Positions 29,781-38,406 of a DNA stretch of 64,000 nt are shown piece by piece (position 1 is the first letter of the stretch; each line of letters begins with the position of its first letter). Origin of the DNA: Amycolatopsis methanolica 239 (GTDB lineage: Bacteria; Actinomycetota; Actinomycetes; Mycobacteriales; Pseudonocardiaceae); assembly GCF_000739085.1 (NCBI RefSeq), contig NZ_CP009110.1, forward strand, positions 6,820,001-6,884,000, given 5' to 3'. The position numbers were made by a program, and so were the translations under genes. The notes beneath the pieces were generated by a model. The model saw only the letters and a program-made list of their open reading frames with translations, was not told the origin of the DNA and made no database searches.

Positions 29781-31646
29781 TCAACCGGTCGTCGTGCCTG
29801 TCGTCAGGTCGTAGACCGTGCTGCCGCCCACCGTCTGAGCTGTGAAGTTCTCCGCCACCCACTGCGCGATCTCGCCGGAGCCGCCCGGGCCCATGCCGCC
29901 CATGCCGCCGGAGACGTAGTACGTGATCTCGCCGCGCGCGACGTACTGCTTGAACTCGTCGAGCGTCGGCGCGGGGTCGCCGCCGTTGAAGCCGCCGATG
30001 GCGATCACCGCGGTGTCGGAGTTCAGCGCGAGGCCGGCCGCGGATTGGGAGCCGTTGGTCGCCGCGGACCACTTGGTCGTGGTCGCCTTCAACAGCGAGA
30101 TCAGTTCGCTGCTGGTCTGCCCACCACCGAATCCGCCTCCGCCGAAGCCCATGGAGTTGCCGGACGGCCCGGACGTCGGAATGGACCCGGTGTGCCCCTG
30201 GCTCGCGGTGACCACGGCGTACGCGGCCGGTGCGAGCAGCCCGGTGACCACCCCGGCGACGGCGAGCACGATCCCCGCCCGGCGGATCCGGTCGAGCCCG
30301 AACAGCAGCCCGGTCACCACGAGCGCGGTCAGCACCAGCAGCACCCACCGCAGCCACGGCTGCCAGTCCGGCGTCCGCGCCAGCAGGATGAAGTCCCACA
30401 CCCCGGTCGCGGCGAGCATCAGCGCCAGCACGATCCGGGCGGCGAAGTTGCGCCGTCCGCGCCACAGCTCGACCGCGCCGATGCCGGCCAGTCCGGCGAT
30501 GCCCGGGGCGAGCGCCACCGTGTAGTACGGGTGGATCGTGCCGCTCATGAAGCTGAACACCAGCGCGGTGACGACCGTCCAGCCGCCCCACAGCAGCAGC
30601 GCGGCACGCGTGCGGTCCAGGCGCGGCGCGAACCGGGTGAACCACAACCCGGCGGCCATCGCGATCAGCGCGGCGGGCAGCAGCCACGAGATCTCCAGGC
30701 CGAACGCGGCGCCGAACATGCGGAACAGGCCGGTCTCGCCGCCGAACATGGTGTTGCCGCCCATGCCGCCGCCACCGCCGCCATTGCCGTCGCCGCCGAA
30801 GATGCGGCCGAGGCCGTTGTAGCCGAAGGCCAGCTCCAGCGGCGTGTTGTCGGTGGAGCCGCCGATGTAGGGCCGGGACTCGGTGGGCCACAACGCGACC
30901 GCCACGATCCACCAGCCGGTCGCCACCACGAGCGCGACCGCGGCGCCGAGAAGCTGCAGCAGCCGCCTGCCCAGCCCGGTCGGCGCCGCGACCAGGTACA
31001 CCAGCGCGAACGCGGGCAGTACCAGGAACGCCTGCAGCATCTTGGTGAGGAACCCGAACCCGAGCGCGGCGCCGGCGAGCATCAGCCAGCCGGTGCTCGC
31101 CCGGTCCAGCGCCCGGACGGTGCAGTAGGCGCCGGCCACCATCAGCAGCACCAGCAGCGCGTCCGGGTTGTTGAACTTGAACATCAGCGCCGCGACCGGC
31201 GTCAGCGCGAGCGCCGCGCCGGCGATCAGCCCGGCCAGCGGACCCGAGGTGCGCCGCACCGCGGCGTACAGCAGCGCCACCGAACCGACGCCGCACAAGG
31301 CGTTGGGCAACAGCATGCTGAAGCTGGAGAAGCCGAGCAGCCGCCCGGACAGCGCCATCAGCCACAGCGACGCGGGCGGTTTGTCGACGGTGATGACGTT
31401 GCCCGGGTCCAGCGACCCGAAGAACAGGGCCTCCCAGTTCTTCGTGCCCGCCTGCACGGCCATGGCGTAGAAGTCGTTGGCGTACCCGGACGCGCTCAGG
31501 TTCCACAGGTACAGCGCGGCGGTCGCGACCAGCAGGACCGCGACCGACGGCCGGACCCACGGCGGACGGCCCGCGGTCCGCGTGCGCGCCGCGGCGGGGA
31601 CCGGCCCGAGGCGGGCCGGATCGGAAGAAACAGCCGCAGTCGACAT
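29781..31646 (-). CDS. GT39-type membrane glycosyltransferase (ArnT-like) with Gly-rich exterior domain
   Basis: 621-residue GT-C fold protein. After a cytoplasmic tail it has about 11-12 helices and a first loop with DFYAMAVQAGTKNWEALFFG and GNVITVDKPPASLWLMAL; this Asp-rich, DKPP-containing loop is the hallmark of the family. Members transfer sugars from polyprenyl-phosphate donors on the outer face. A Gly/Met-rich loop near the middle (GDGNGGGGGGMGGN) and a C-terminal outside domain (about 475-621) with GNSMGFGGGGFGGGQTSSEL are unusual. It is preceded in the same operon by a GT2-GtrA fusion that could make the lipid-linked donor. Confidence 0.88.
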   Translation of the reverse strand: MSTAAVSSDPARLGPVPAAARTRTAGRPPWVRPSVAVLLVATAALYLWNLSASGYANDFYAMAVQAGTKNWEALFFGSLDPGNVITVDKPPASLWLMALSGRLLGFSSFSMLLPNALCGVGSVALLYAAVRRTSGPLAGLIAGAALALTPVAALMFKFNNPDALLVLLMVAGAYCTVRALDRASTGWLMLAGAALGFGFLTKMLQAFLVLPAFALVYLVAAPTGLGRRLLQLLGAAVALVVATGWWIVAVALWPTESRPYIGGSTDNTPLELAFGYNGLGRIFGGDGNGGGGGGMGGNTMFGGETGLFRMFGAAFGLEISWLLPAALIAMAAGLWFTRFAPRLDRTRAALLLWGGWTVVTALVFSFMSGTIHPYYTVALAPGIAGLAGIGAVELWRGRRNFAARIVLALMLAATGVWDFILLARTPDWQPWLRWVLLVLTALVVTGLLFGLDRIRRAGIVLAVAGVVTGLLAPAAYAVVTASQGHTGSIPTSGPSGNSMGFGGGGFGGGQTSSELISLLKATTTKWSAATNGSQSAAGLALNSDTAVIAIGGFNGGDPAPTLDEFKQYVARGEITYYVSGGMGGMGPGGSGEIAQWVAENFTAQTVGGSTVYDLTTGTTTG

Positions 31647-31661
31647 GTCGAGTCGGTTCTC

Positions 31662-32897
31662 CTATCGGTTCTTTCGGAAGACCCAGTTGCGGAACAGCAG
31701 GAACCGCAGGACGGTCGCGACCAGGTTGGCCAGTACGAGCACCACCAGCTCGGCGAACCGGCCCGGTTCGGCGCCGGCGTGCAGGAGCGCGAGTGATCCG
31801 CTGGTCAGCGCCAGCCCGAGGCCGAAGACGATCAGGCCTTCGAACTGGTGCCGCCCGGCGCCCTTCGACCCGCGCACGCCGAAGGTGAACCGCCGGTTGG
31901 CCGCGGTGTTGGCGACCGCGGTGACCAGCAACGCGATCAGGTTCGCCGCCTGCGCGCCGACTCCGGTGCGCAGCAGGAGGTAGAGCACCAGGTAGGCCAG
32001 GGTGCTGCCGACGCCGATCGCGGCGAACCGGACGAGCTGCCTGGCCAGTTTCGGCGGGACGCCGGGTTCGGTGACGGCGATCGGGTGCCTCCCCAGCTGG
32101 GCGCGGATCTGGCTGATGGGCAGGGTGCCGCGGGCGAAGCCGCGGATCATCCTGGCGACGCCCTTGAGGTCCGCGGTGGCGGTGGCGACGATGTCGACCG
32201 ACGAGTTCGGGTCGTCCACCCAGTCCACCGGCACCTCGTGGATGCGCAGGCCGGAGCGTTGCGCGAGGACGAGCAGTTCGGTGTCGAAGAACCAGCCGGT
32301 GTCCTCGACCAGCGGCAGCAGCTCGCGGGCGACGTCGGCGCGGATGGCCTTGAAGCCGCACTGCGCGTCGGTGAACCGGGCGGCCAGCGCGCCGCGCAGG
32401 ATCAGGTTGTAGCAGCGCGAGATGAACTCGCGCTTGGGGCCGCGCACCACCCGGGCGCCACGCGCCAGCCGGGAGCCGATCGCCAGGTCGGAGTGCCCGG
32501 AGATGAGCGGCGCGACCAGCGGGAACAGCGCGGCGAGGTCGGTGGACAGGTCGACGTCCATGTAGGCAAGCACCTGGGCGTCGGAGGCGGACCAGGCGGC
32601 GTTGAGCGCGCGGCCGCGGCCCTTCTGGTCCAGGTGCCGCACCTCGACCTCGGGCAGCTCTTCGGCGAGCGCCTGGGCGATCGCCAGCGTCGAGTCGGTG
32701 CTCGCGTTGTCGGCGACGGTGATGCGGAACGGGTAGGGCAGTGCGTCGGACAGGTAGGCGTGCAGGCGGCGCACGCAGGGCGCGAGGTCGGTCTCCTCGT
32801 TGTACACGGGGACGACGACGTCGAGGACCGGGGACGTGCTCCGTTGCGGTGGGTCGGCCGGCCGAGGTGCGGGAGAGGCGTCGGCGGAGGTCGTCAT
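31662..32897 (-). CDS. Fused GT2 glycosyltransferase and GtrA-like flippase
   Basis: 411-residue fusion. The N-terminal GT2 domain (about 25-240) has VVVPVYNEETDLAP, ADNASTDST and the metal-binding DVDLSTD, as in dolichol-phosphate-sugar synthases. The C-terminal GtrA domain (about 285-410) has four helices starting RFAAIGVGSTLAYLVLYLLL. GT2 would build polyprenyl-phosphate sugar at the inner face and GtrA would help flip it, supplying the GT39-type enzyme encoded just downstream (15-bp gap). I used ATG 32897 rather than the in-frame ATG 6 bp earlier. The acceptor glycan or protein is unknown. Confidence 0.9.
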   Translation of the reverse strand: MTTSADASPAPRPADPPQRSTSPVLDVVVPVYNEETDLAPCVRRLHAYLSDALPYPFRITVADNASTDSTLAIAQALAEELPEVEVRHLDQKGRGRALNAAWSASDAQVLAYMDVDLSTDLAALFPLVAPLISGHSDLAIGSRLARGARVVRGPKREFISRCYNLILRGALAARFTDAQCGFKAIRADVARELLPLVEDTGWFFDTELLVLAQRSGLRIHEVPVDWVDDPNSSVDIVATATADLKGVARMIRGFARGTLPISQIRAQLGRHPIAVTEPGVPPKLARQLVRFAAIGVGSTLAYLVLYLLLRTGVGAQAANLIALLVTAVANTAANRRFTFGVRGSKGAGRHQFEGLIVFGLGLALTSGSLALLHAGAEPGRFAELVVLVLANLVATVLRFLLFRNWVFRKNR

Positions 32898-32976
32898 GAA
32901 CACTGACGGTGGCCCGCCGCGTTGTGGCGATCATGTGTCCGAGCTGTGCGGAGCCTGTGAGCGGCTCCCGAACGGG

Positions 32977-34482
32977 CTACCTGGGGAAACGCACCGTGAA
33001 TTCGGTGTGACCCGGCTTGCTTTCGACGCCGACGCGGCCGCGGTGGGCGGCGACGACAGCGGCCACGATCGCCAGCCCGAGGCCGGTGCTGCCGGCCGCT
33101 CGGGACCGGGACGTGTCGCCGCGGGCGAAGCGCTCGAACACCGTCGGCAGGACCTCGGGCGCGATCCCGGGACCGTTGTCGGTCACCCGCAGCACGGCCT
33201 CGTCGCCCTCGACGGACAGCTTGGTGGTGACCACCGTGTCCGGCGGGGTGTGGGTGCGGGCGTTGTTGAGCAGGTTGAGCACGACCTGGTGCAGCTGGTC
33301 GGCGTCGCCGACGACGGTGATCGGATCGACCGGGACGTCGAGCAGCCACCGGTGGTCGCGCCCAGCGACGTGCGCGTCGGACACCGCGTCGGCGACGATG
33401 CGGGAGAAGTCGACCGCCTCGTAGACGCGGTGCCGCCCGGAGTCCAGGCGCGCGAGCAGCAGCAGGTCCTCGACCAGGGTGGTCATCCGGGCCGATTCCG
33501 ACTCGACGCGGCCCAACGCGAACGCGATGTCCGGTGGCACGGTGTCGCCGCTGTCACCGCTGCGCCTGGCCAGCTCGGCGTACCCGCGGATGGCCGCGAG
33601 CGGTGTGCGCAGCTCGTGGCTGGCGTCGGCGACGAACTGGCGCACCCGGTTTTCGCTGGCCTGCCGCGCGTTCAGCGCCGCGCCGACGTGCCCGAGCATC
33701 TGGTTGAACGCCGCGCCCACCTTGCCGACCTCGGTGCGGGTGTCGGTGTCCACCGGCGGCACCCGGATCGACAGGGCCACCTCGCCGCGGTCGAGCTGCA
33801 GCTGGGACACCTTCGACGCGGTGTCCGCCAGCCGGTCCAGCGGGCGCATGGTCTGGCGGATGGTGATCGCGCCGAGCCCGCCCGCGATGAGCAGCCCGCC
33901 GAGCGCGACCCCGCCGAAGATGAAGCCGAGCCGCCACAGCGTTTCGTTCACCTCCGCCAGCGGCAGGCCGGTGATCAGGAGCGCGCCATCCTGCGCGCGC
34001 ACCGACACGACCCGGTAGTCGCCGAGGTCGCCGAGGTCGACGCTGCGCCGCTTGCCGTCGGCAGGCAGCGAGAGCAGCGTGCGCAGCTCCGCGGACGGCA
34101 CCGGGTCGCTGGGGAACGGGTTGTTCGAGGACGTCGAACCCCCGCGCAGCACCCCGGCCCGCACGGCGCCGTCCGGGAACACGACGACGGCCAGCGTGCC
34201 GATGCCCTGGCCCGGAACGCGCAGTGAATCCGGCGGCGGCTGGTTGGCCGAGCCGTTCCAGGAGCCCGGCGGCGGCTGGCGGGTGCCGCGCTCGCTCGCG
34301 GCGGCCAGGCGGTCGTCGAGCTGGTGGTAGAGGAAGCTGCGCAGCGCGATCTCGGTGACCAGGCCGACGACCAGGCACACGAGCGCGAGCAGCGCGATGA
34401 CCTGCGCGATCAGCTTGCCGCGCAGGGAGGAGGGCAGGAGCCGCCGTGGGCGGGCGTGCTCAGCCTGCCGGCTTGAGGACAT
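32977..34482 (-). CDS. Two-component sensor histidine kinase
   Basis: 501-residue membrane histidine kinase. Helix 1 (LIAQVIALLALVCLVVGLVT, about 24-43) and helix 2 (LGFIFGGVALGGLLIAGGLG, about 185-204) flank an extracytoplasmic sensor of about 140 residues, followed by HAMP. The HisKA box ASHELRTPLAAIRG has the phospho-acceptor H289. The HATPase region has HQVVLNLLNNARTH, VTDNGPGI and GSTGLGLAIV. The sensor loop is rich in Pro, Ser and Asn near its start. The start overlaps the response regulator's 3' end by 23 bp, so they form one operon. Confidence 0.95.
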   Translation of the reverse strand: MSSSRQAEHARPRRLLPSSLRGKLIAQVIALLALVCLVVGLVTEIALRSFLYHQLDDRLAAASERGTRQPPPGSWNGSANQPPPDSLRVPGQGIGTLAVVVFPDGAVRAGVLRGGSTSSNNPFPSDPVPSAELRTLLSLPADGKRRSVDLGDLGDYRVVSVRAQDGALLITGLPLAEVNETLWRLGFIFGGVALGGLLIAGGLGAITIRQTMRPLDRLADTASKVSQLQLDRGEVALSIRVPPVDTDTRTEVGKVGAAFNQMLGHVGAALNARQASENRVRQFVADASHELRTPLAAIRGYAELARRSGDSGDTVPPDIAFALGRVESESARMTTLVEDLLLLARLDSGRHRVYEAVDFSRIVADAVSDAHVAGRDHRWLLDVPVDPITVVGDADQLHQVVLNLLNNARTHTPPDTVVTTKLSVEGDEAVLRVTDNGPGIAPEVLPTVFERFARGDTSRSRAAGSTGLGLAIVAAVVAAHRGRVGVESKPGHTEFTVRFPR

Positions 34483-35209
34483 ACCCCGCGCCGCGCATCG
34501 TGTGGATCATCGGCTCCCGGCCCGCGTCGATCTTCTTCCGCAGGTAGGAAATATAGAGTTCCACGATGTTGGCCTGGCCGCCGAAGTCGTAGCTCCACAC
34601 CCGGTCCAGGATCTGGGCCTTGGACAGCACCCGCTTCGGGTTGCGCATCAGGAAGCGGAGCAACTCGAACTCGGTCGCGGTCAGGGAGATCGGGTCGCCG
34701 CCGCGGAACACCTCGCGGCTGTCCTCGTCCAGGGTCAGGTCGCCGACCGTCAGCGTCGACCCCTCGTTGGCGGACACCACGCGCGAGCGGCGCAGCAGCG
34801 CACGCAGCCGCAGCACGACCTCTTCCAGGCTGAACGGCTTGGTGACGTAGTCGTCGCCGCCCGCGGTCAGCCCGGCGATGCGGTCCTCGACCGCGTCCCG
34901 CGCGGTGAGGAACAGGACGGGCAGGTGCGGCGCCTCGGCACGCAGCTTGCTCAGCACCTCCAGGCCGCTGAAGTCGGGCAGCATCACGTCGAGGACGACG
35001 GCGTCCGGGCGGAAGTCGCGGGCGACGCGGACCGCCTCGGTGCCGGTGCCGGCGCTGCGGGTCTCCCAGCCCTCCATGCGCAGGGCCATCGACACCAGCT
35101 CGGCCAGGGTCTCCTCGTCGTCGACCACGAGGACGCGCACCGCCGAGCCGTCGGGGTGCTTGAGGTCGGCCTTGCCCGCACCGGACATCGCGGCGTTCAT
35201 GCTGGTCAT
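34460..35209 (-). CDS. OmpR/PhoB-family response regulator
   Basis: 249-residue response regulator. The receiver domain (about 24-138) has acidic pocket DDE, phospho-acceptor D74 (VVLDVMLPD), and K124 (YVTKPF). The C-terminal winged helix (about 150-245) has LTATEFELLRFLMRNPKRVL and the recognition segment VELYISYLRKKID. Start choice among three close ATGs (35209, 35200, 35188) is uncertain. It pairs with the histidine kinase and is divergent from a DUF5666-like protein, a likely target. The pair resembles TcrX/TcrY-type systems. Confidence 0.95.
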   Translation of the reverse strand: MTSMNAAMSGAGKADLKHPDGSAVRVLVVDDEETLAELVSMALRMEGWETRSAGTGTEAVRVARDFRPDAVVLDVMLPDFSGLEVLSKLRAEAPHLPVLFLTARDAVEDRIAGLTAGGDDYVTKPFSLEEVVLRLRALLRRSRVVSANEGSTLTVGDLTLDEDSREVFRGGDPISLTATEFELLRFLMRNPKRVLSKAQILDRVWSYDFGGQANIVELYISYLRKKIDAGREPMIHTMRGAGYVLKPAG

Positions 35210-35386
35210 GGTCCCATCTTCGGCCGCCCCGATGGGTCCTCCCTGTGACCCGTCTGTGTGTTTCCTGTGAGCGCCGGCCGCGCACAGCGTCCGCCCACCT
35301 CGCACACAGCCTCTGCACAGCCGGGCCGCCGAACCTGTGGGGTGGCAGGGGTGGACCCTGCCGCGACCGAACGCGAAAGGGACACG

Positions 35387-35974
35387 ATGAGCACGGAGCC
35401 GACGACCACCGAGGCACCTGCCGCCGCGTGGGGCGACCCGCAACCGCCCGCGCCGAAGTGGTCCGGCAGGAAGACCGCGATCGCCGCGGCCGTCGCGGTC
35501 GTCATCGCCGCCGTCGGCGGGGTCGCGATCTACGCGGGCACCTCGTCCGAGGCGAACCAGCAGGGCGGCATGGGCGGGTTTCCCGGTGGGGGACGCATGA
35601 TGGATGGTGCGGGCGGCACCGCGTCGATCCTGCGTGAGGCGCTGCACGGCGACTTCACGGTGTCCGCCGACGGCGGCTACGCGGTCGAGCGGTTCCAGAC
35701 CGGCGAGGTCAGCGCGCTGAGCGCCACCTCGATCACGGTGAAGAGCAAGGACGGCTACACCCAGACCTACGTGATCGACTCGTCGACGGAGAAGGCGGGC
35801 AACCTGGCCACCGGCTCGACGGTCACGGTGCTGGCGAAGGTCTCCGGCGACACGGCCACCGCCACGTCGATCACCGACGGCTCGGCCCAGCAGGGCTTCC
35901 CCGGTGGGCAGCGGGGCGGCTTCCCCGGTGGTCAGGGCGGGTTTCCGGGCGGCGGCAGCAGGCCGTCGAACTGA
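35387..35974 (+). CDS. Membrane-anchored DUF5666-like protein
   Basis: 195-residue protein: Pro/Thr/Ala-rich cytoplasmic tail (1-27), one helix (TAIAAAVAVVIAAVGGVAIY), then an outside region. That region has a Gly/Met segment (GGMGGFPGGGRMMDG), a small beta domain (about 88-165: RFQTGEVSALSATSITVKSK and TVTVLAKVSG) matching the DUF5666 pattern, and an FPGG-repeat tail. The ATG at 35387 follows AAAGGGACACG. It diverges from the two-component operon over 177 bp, a layout suggesting control by it. FPGG repeats echo the Gly-rich parts of the nearby GT39-type enzyme. Confidence 0.8.
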   Translation: MSTEPTTTEAPAAAWGDPQPPAPKWSGRKTAIAAAVAVVIAAVGGVAIYAGTSSEANQQGGMGGFPGGGRMMDGAGGTASILREALHGDFTVSADGGYAVERFQTGEVSALSATSITVKSKDGYTQTYVIDSSTEKAGNLATGSTVTVLAKVSGDTATATSITDGSAQQGFPGGQRGGFPGGQGGFPGGGSRPSN

Positions 35975-36063
35975 TCCGGCCGGCGCTTCCGGGTCGTCCG
36001 GCGACCCGGAAGCGCCACTCGCCCGTATGTGGTCAATAACACACGAGTTTCGATAATCCCGGA

Positions 36064-36315
36064 TCAGCGCAGGTCGAACTGGCCCGCCTTGACCCCTTCG
36101 AGGAAGGCCGCCCACTCGCCCGCGTCGAACACGAAGACCGGGCTGCTCGCCAGCTTGGTGTCGCGCACCCCGACGAGGCCCGGCGCGGCGAGGTTGACCT
36201 CCACGCAGTTCCCACCGTTGGGCTCGCTGGCGAAGGACTTCTGCCACTTCGACTCGTCGAACAGGTGCGCCGCCGTCTGCGGGTCGTAATCCACCGGTCG
36301 CGGGTATTCCGGCAT
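36064..36315 (-). CDS. DUF397 domain-containing protein
   Basis: 83-residue DUF397 protein. The family consensus (W.kSs.S...gnCVEva....vaVRDSk.p....l.f....W.aFl..v+.g.f) is matched by KWQKSFASEPNGGNCVEVN, LVGVRDTKLASSPVFVFD and EWAAFLEGVKAGQFDL. DUF397 proteins of Streptomyces and relatives usually sit next to a helix-turn-helix (BldB/WhiJ-like) regulator and act as a small partner in development or signalling. No such HTH gene is visible nearby, so it appears as an orphan. ATG 36315. Confidence 0.9.
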   Translation of the reverse strand: MPEYPRPVDYDPQTAAHLFDESKWQKSFASEPNGGNCVEVNLAAPGLVGVRDTKLASSPVFVFDAGEWAAFLEGVKAGQFDLR

Positions 36316-36438
36316 CAGTCCCTACCTCCGTGCCTGAGGTCCCGCCCCGTCGCGTGGCGAAACGGCGCGAGCCCTGGTCCTTTCGTTGGAACCACGTGGG
36401 TCCAGTCGGGTGATCCAAATTTTGACCACTCGACACTG

Positions 36439-36465
36439 GGATTATTCCAGGAGTAGGATTATTCC
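36439..36465. repeat. Direct repeat ggattattcc, 17-bp period
   Basis: The 10-mer ggattattcc occurs at 36439-36448 and 36456-36465, in an AT-richer patch with TTGACC at 36422, just upstream of the coupled ORF pair. It may be an operator or a promoter part. The two-copy identity is directly visible; function is a guess. Confidence 0.5.
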
Positions 36466-36497
36466 CGCCGGTCGGGTCGATCACAGGCCCGAGTCGC

Positions 36498-36962
36498 GTG
36501 TTCTGGGGGAGGTCGGCGGTGCTCGGAGTGGACGTCGCGGAGCGGCCCGCGGCCCCGTGCCGGCTGGCCCCGTTCATGGTCGTCGGCAAGGTCAACGGCC
36601 GGGACGAGGCCGCTCGCGCCGCCGGCCCGGCGGAAGCGCTTTCCCTGATGCTCGGCTGGCTGGCGGCGGACGTCGACGCCACGGCGGTCTGGTACCTGCG
36701 CGAGGACTGGCCGGGCCCCGTCACCGTGATCGGCAGGCAGGCACCCGGAACCGCGCGCGAGACCCGCCGGTGCGCGCACCTGTTCCCGCTCGAACCCGGC
36801 GCGGTTCTGCGCGGCGCGCTGACCGCCGGCTGCGGCGCGCGCCTCCGGCTGCCGGAGATCGAATGGCTGCCTCTCGGCGCCGGCATGCCATGCGAGCACT
36901 GCCTCGCCACGGCCGGCGTCTGCCGGAATCCGCGGCCGCTACTGGAAGGGGGACGGAGATGA
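36498..36962 (+). CDS. Unrecognised 154-residue protein
   Basis: I do not recognise this protein. It reads like a soluble alpha/beta protein: APFMVVGKVNGRDEAARAAG, then EALSLMLGWLAADVDATAVWY, a PVTVIG strand, and a Cys-containing C-terminal third (RRCAHLF, GCGARL, GMPCEHCLATAGVC) that could bind metal. The start may be GTG 36498 or GTG 36519 (LGVDVAERP). GC-rich third positions support coding. It ends in ATGA overlapping the start of the next small gene, so the two are coupled. Upstream lies an AT-richer patch with a duplicated 10-mer. Context (DUF397 gene, decayed genes, tRNAs) suggests an accessory locus. Confidence 0.6.
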   Translation: MFWGRSAVLGVDVAERPAAPCRLAPFMVVGKVNGRDEAARAAGPAEALSLMLGWLAADVDATAVWYLREDWPGPVTVIGRQAPGTARETRRCAHLFPLEPGAVLRGALTAGCGARLRLPEIEWLPLGAGMPCEHCLATAGVCRNPRPLLEGGRR

Positions 36963-37123
36963 CCGTCCGGATCCTGACCGACTCGACGGTTCCGCACCGG
37001 AGCGAGCCCGCGGTGGAGACACGCGGCCGCCGCCGGTGGACGCTGCTGCCGCGCTCGTTCCGGCGGCACTGGCACGCGTGGCGGCACAGCGCGGAACTGG
37101 CGCTGCCCCGGCCCCGCGGCTGA
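36959..37123 (+). CDS. Small Arg/His/Trp-rich protein coupled to upstream ORF
   Basis: 54-residue protein starting in the ATGA overlap with the previous gene. It begins MTVRILTDSTVPHR, continues with basic RGRRRWTLLPRSFRRHWHAW, and has four Trp-containing or aromatic positions with many Arg and His. No known domain. The length and basic, amphipathic look recall short membrane-binding or nucleic-acid-binding peptides, but nothing shows this directly. Translational coupling is the best support that it is real. Confidence 0.5.
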   Translation: MTVRILTDSTVPHRSEPAVETRGRRRWTLLPRSFRRHWHAWRHSAELALPRPRG

Positions 37124-37224
37124 CGGCTACCGCCCCGCCGCGCAACCGCAGAACCGCGTCGCCGAACCGGTACTCGTAGCGGCACTCCTCGCCGACCGCG
37201 GGCGGTTTCGGCAGGTCCTGGCGG

Positions 37225-37428
37225 TCATCCCCGCTTCCGGCCCACCCCGCACCACCCGTCGACATCGACGGCTTCGCCACGAAGTTCCGCGTCACCGGGG
37301 ACGGCGCCTCGTCCAGCCGCCACTGCGGCAGCCACACCACGCCCGGCTCCACCATTTCGAAGTCGCCGAAGAACGACGCGATCTCGTCGTGCCGACGGGA
37401 GAACGCGGGCGTGCCGTCCGTTCCAGGA
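37225..37428 (-). pseudogene. C-terminal remnant of a DUF574-type SAM methyltransferase
   Basis: Minus-strand text SRRHDEIASFFGDFEMVEPG followed by VVWLPQWRLDEA matches the C-terminal end of the PF04672 (DUF574) S-adenosyl methyltransferases of actinomycetes. A frameshift puts the usual final GVGRKR motif (WCGVGRKRG then stop at 37225) in the next frame. The N-terminal three quarters are missing; the break is near 37428, where a plus-strand methyltransferase remnant starts. Confidence 0.65.
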
Positions 37429-37479
37429 GGGCAGCCGCGGGTTCCTGATGGGCGAGGCGGCGGTCGCGTTCGTGCTGTC

Positions 37480-37821
37480 GCGCTGCGGGAGATCCCCGGG
37501 CCGTGCGACGTGTTCCTGTGCCTCTACGTCTTCGAGGTGCTGCCGACCCCCGAGTACGGCGAGCGCATCCTGCGGCTCGCGCACCGCATGCTCGCCCCTG
37601 GCGGTCTCGCCCTGATCCAGATCAAGTACGACGAGGGCCGGTGGCTGACCCGGCCGCGCCGCCGCTCGTACCGGACGGGCCCGGCGCAGATGACGACCTA
37701 CGCGATCCCGGAGTTCTGGAAGCTGGCCGCCAGGGTGGGGCTCCGGCCGGAGGCGATCGAACTGGTGCCGGAGAACGAACTGGACGAGCGCTACGCCTAC
37801 TTCTTCCTGACCAGGCCCTGA
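37480..37821 (+). pseudogene. N-terminally truncated class I methyltransferase
   Basis: About 113 codons ending at 37821 that match the second half of a class I methyltransferase: CDVFLCLYVFEVLPTPEYGE, then LAPGGLALIQIKYD and QMTTYAIPEFWKLAARVGL with a C-terminal strand ERYAYFFLTRP. The SAM-binding N-terminal half is absent; upstream text in this frame (from 37411) has no Rossmann motif. No start codon with a ribosome-binding site is evident. Best read as a remnant, fused by deletion to the DUF574 fragment. Confidence 0.6.
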
Positions 37822-37844
37822 CCGCGGCGTTCCAGCTCGCGGCG

Positions 37845-38125
37845 CTGTAGGTCATCAGCTCCGCGCTCCCGAGGAAGGTCGTGTCCACCTGGGGCGTCAG
37901 GACGATCGTGGCGACGACGTTGACGGCCCGGCTGAGCACGATCGACATCGCGAGCGCGAAGCTGCGTGCCATCCACTTGCGGTGATCGCCGAAGCGGCGC
38001 CGACGGGCCATCCGCCACCCGGTGGCCGTGACCGCCAGCCACAGCGCAGAACCGACGAGGTTCGCGACGCAGACGGAGGGACCGGCCGCGGTGTGCCACC
38101 CGATGTACAGCCCGAGCAGACGCGG
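37845..38125 (-). pseudogene. DUF2306-type membrane protein remnant
   Basis: Minus-strand frame with LGLYIGWHTAAGPSVCVANL, a helix LVGSALWLAVTATGWRMA, and RRRFGDHRKWMARSFALAMS, the conserved H-x-x-W-M-x-R-S-(Y/F)-A motif of DUF2306. Only the last part of the protein is present; its front is replaced by a DUF5959-like fragment in another frame. Confidence 0.55.
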
Positions 38126-38130
38126 ACAAG

Positions 38131-38406
38131 GTGCCCCGGCTCCAGCACGGACAGCTGGACTTCGGGCGAGCGGCCACCGTCCAGCCACCGAACGCCGCCG
38201 CCGGCGGCCAGCGTGTCCAAGGCGCGCTCCCAGTCCTGGAGGTCCACGGGCGTGAGCACGAGATCGAGCGTGCCGCTGACGAACTCCGTAGCCACGACGA
38301 CCTCGGCGGCGAGGTGATCGTGGAACTGCAGACTCCCCGCCCCGAAGCGACCGAGTACCCGCACCAAGGCACCGTTGAGTTCGTCCCCGAGGCGAACCAG
38401 CTCCAC
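38131..38406 (-). pseudogene. DUF5959-like protein, 3' truncated
   Basis: About 92 codons from ATG 38406 read MELVRLGDELNGALVRVLGR, SLQFHDHLAAEVVVATEFV and SGTLDLVLTPVDLQDWERAL, then GGGVRWLDGGRSPEVQL. This looks like the start of the DUF5959 family of streptomycetes (from memory). After about residue 92 the frame runs antiparallel through the DUF2306 remnant and loses coding character, so the 3' part was lost by deletion. Confidence 0.5.

Noticed and set aside
29676-31796. 706-codon plus-strand frame
   Set aside because: Antisense to the GT39-type gene; Gln/Arg/His-rich text comes from reverse-complemented Leu/Ala codons.
36439-36465. Start of a CRISPR array
   Set aside because: Only two short copies of a 10-mer, with a 7-bp gap; too short for repeats and spacers.
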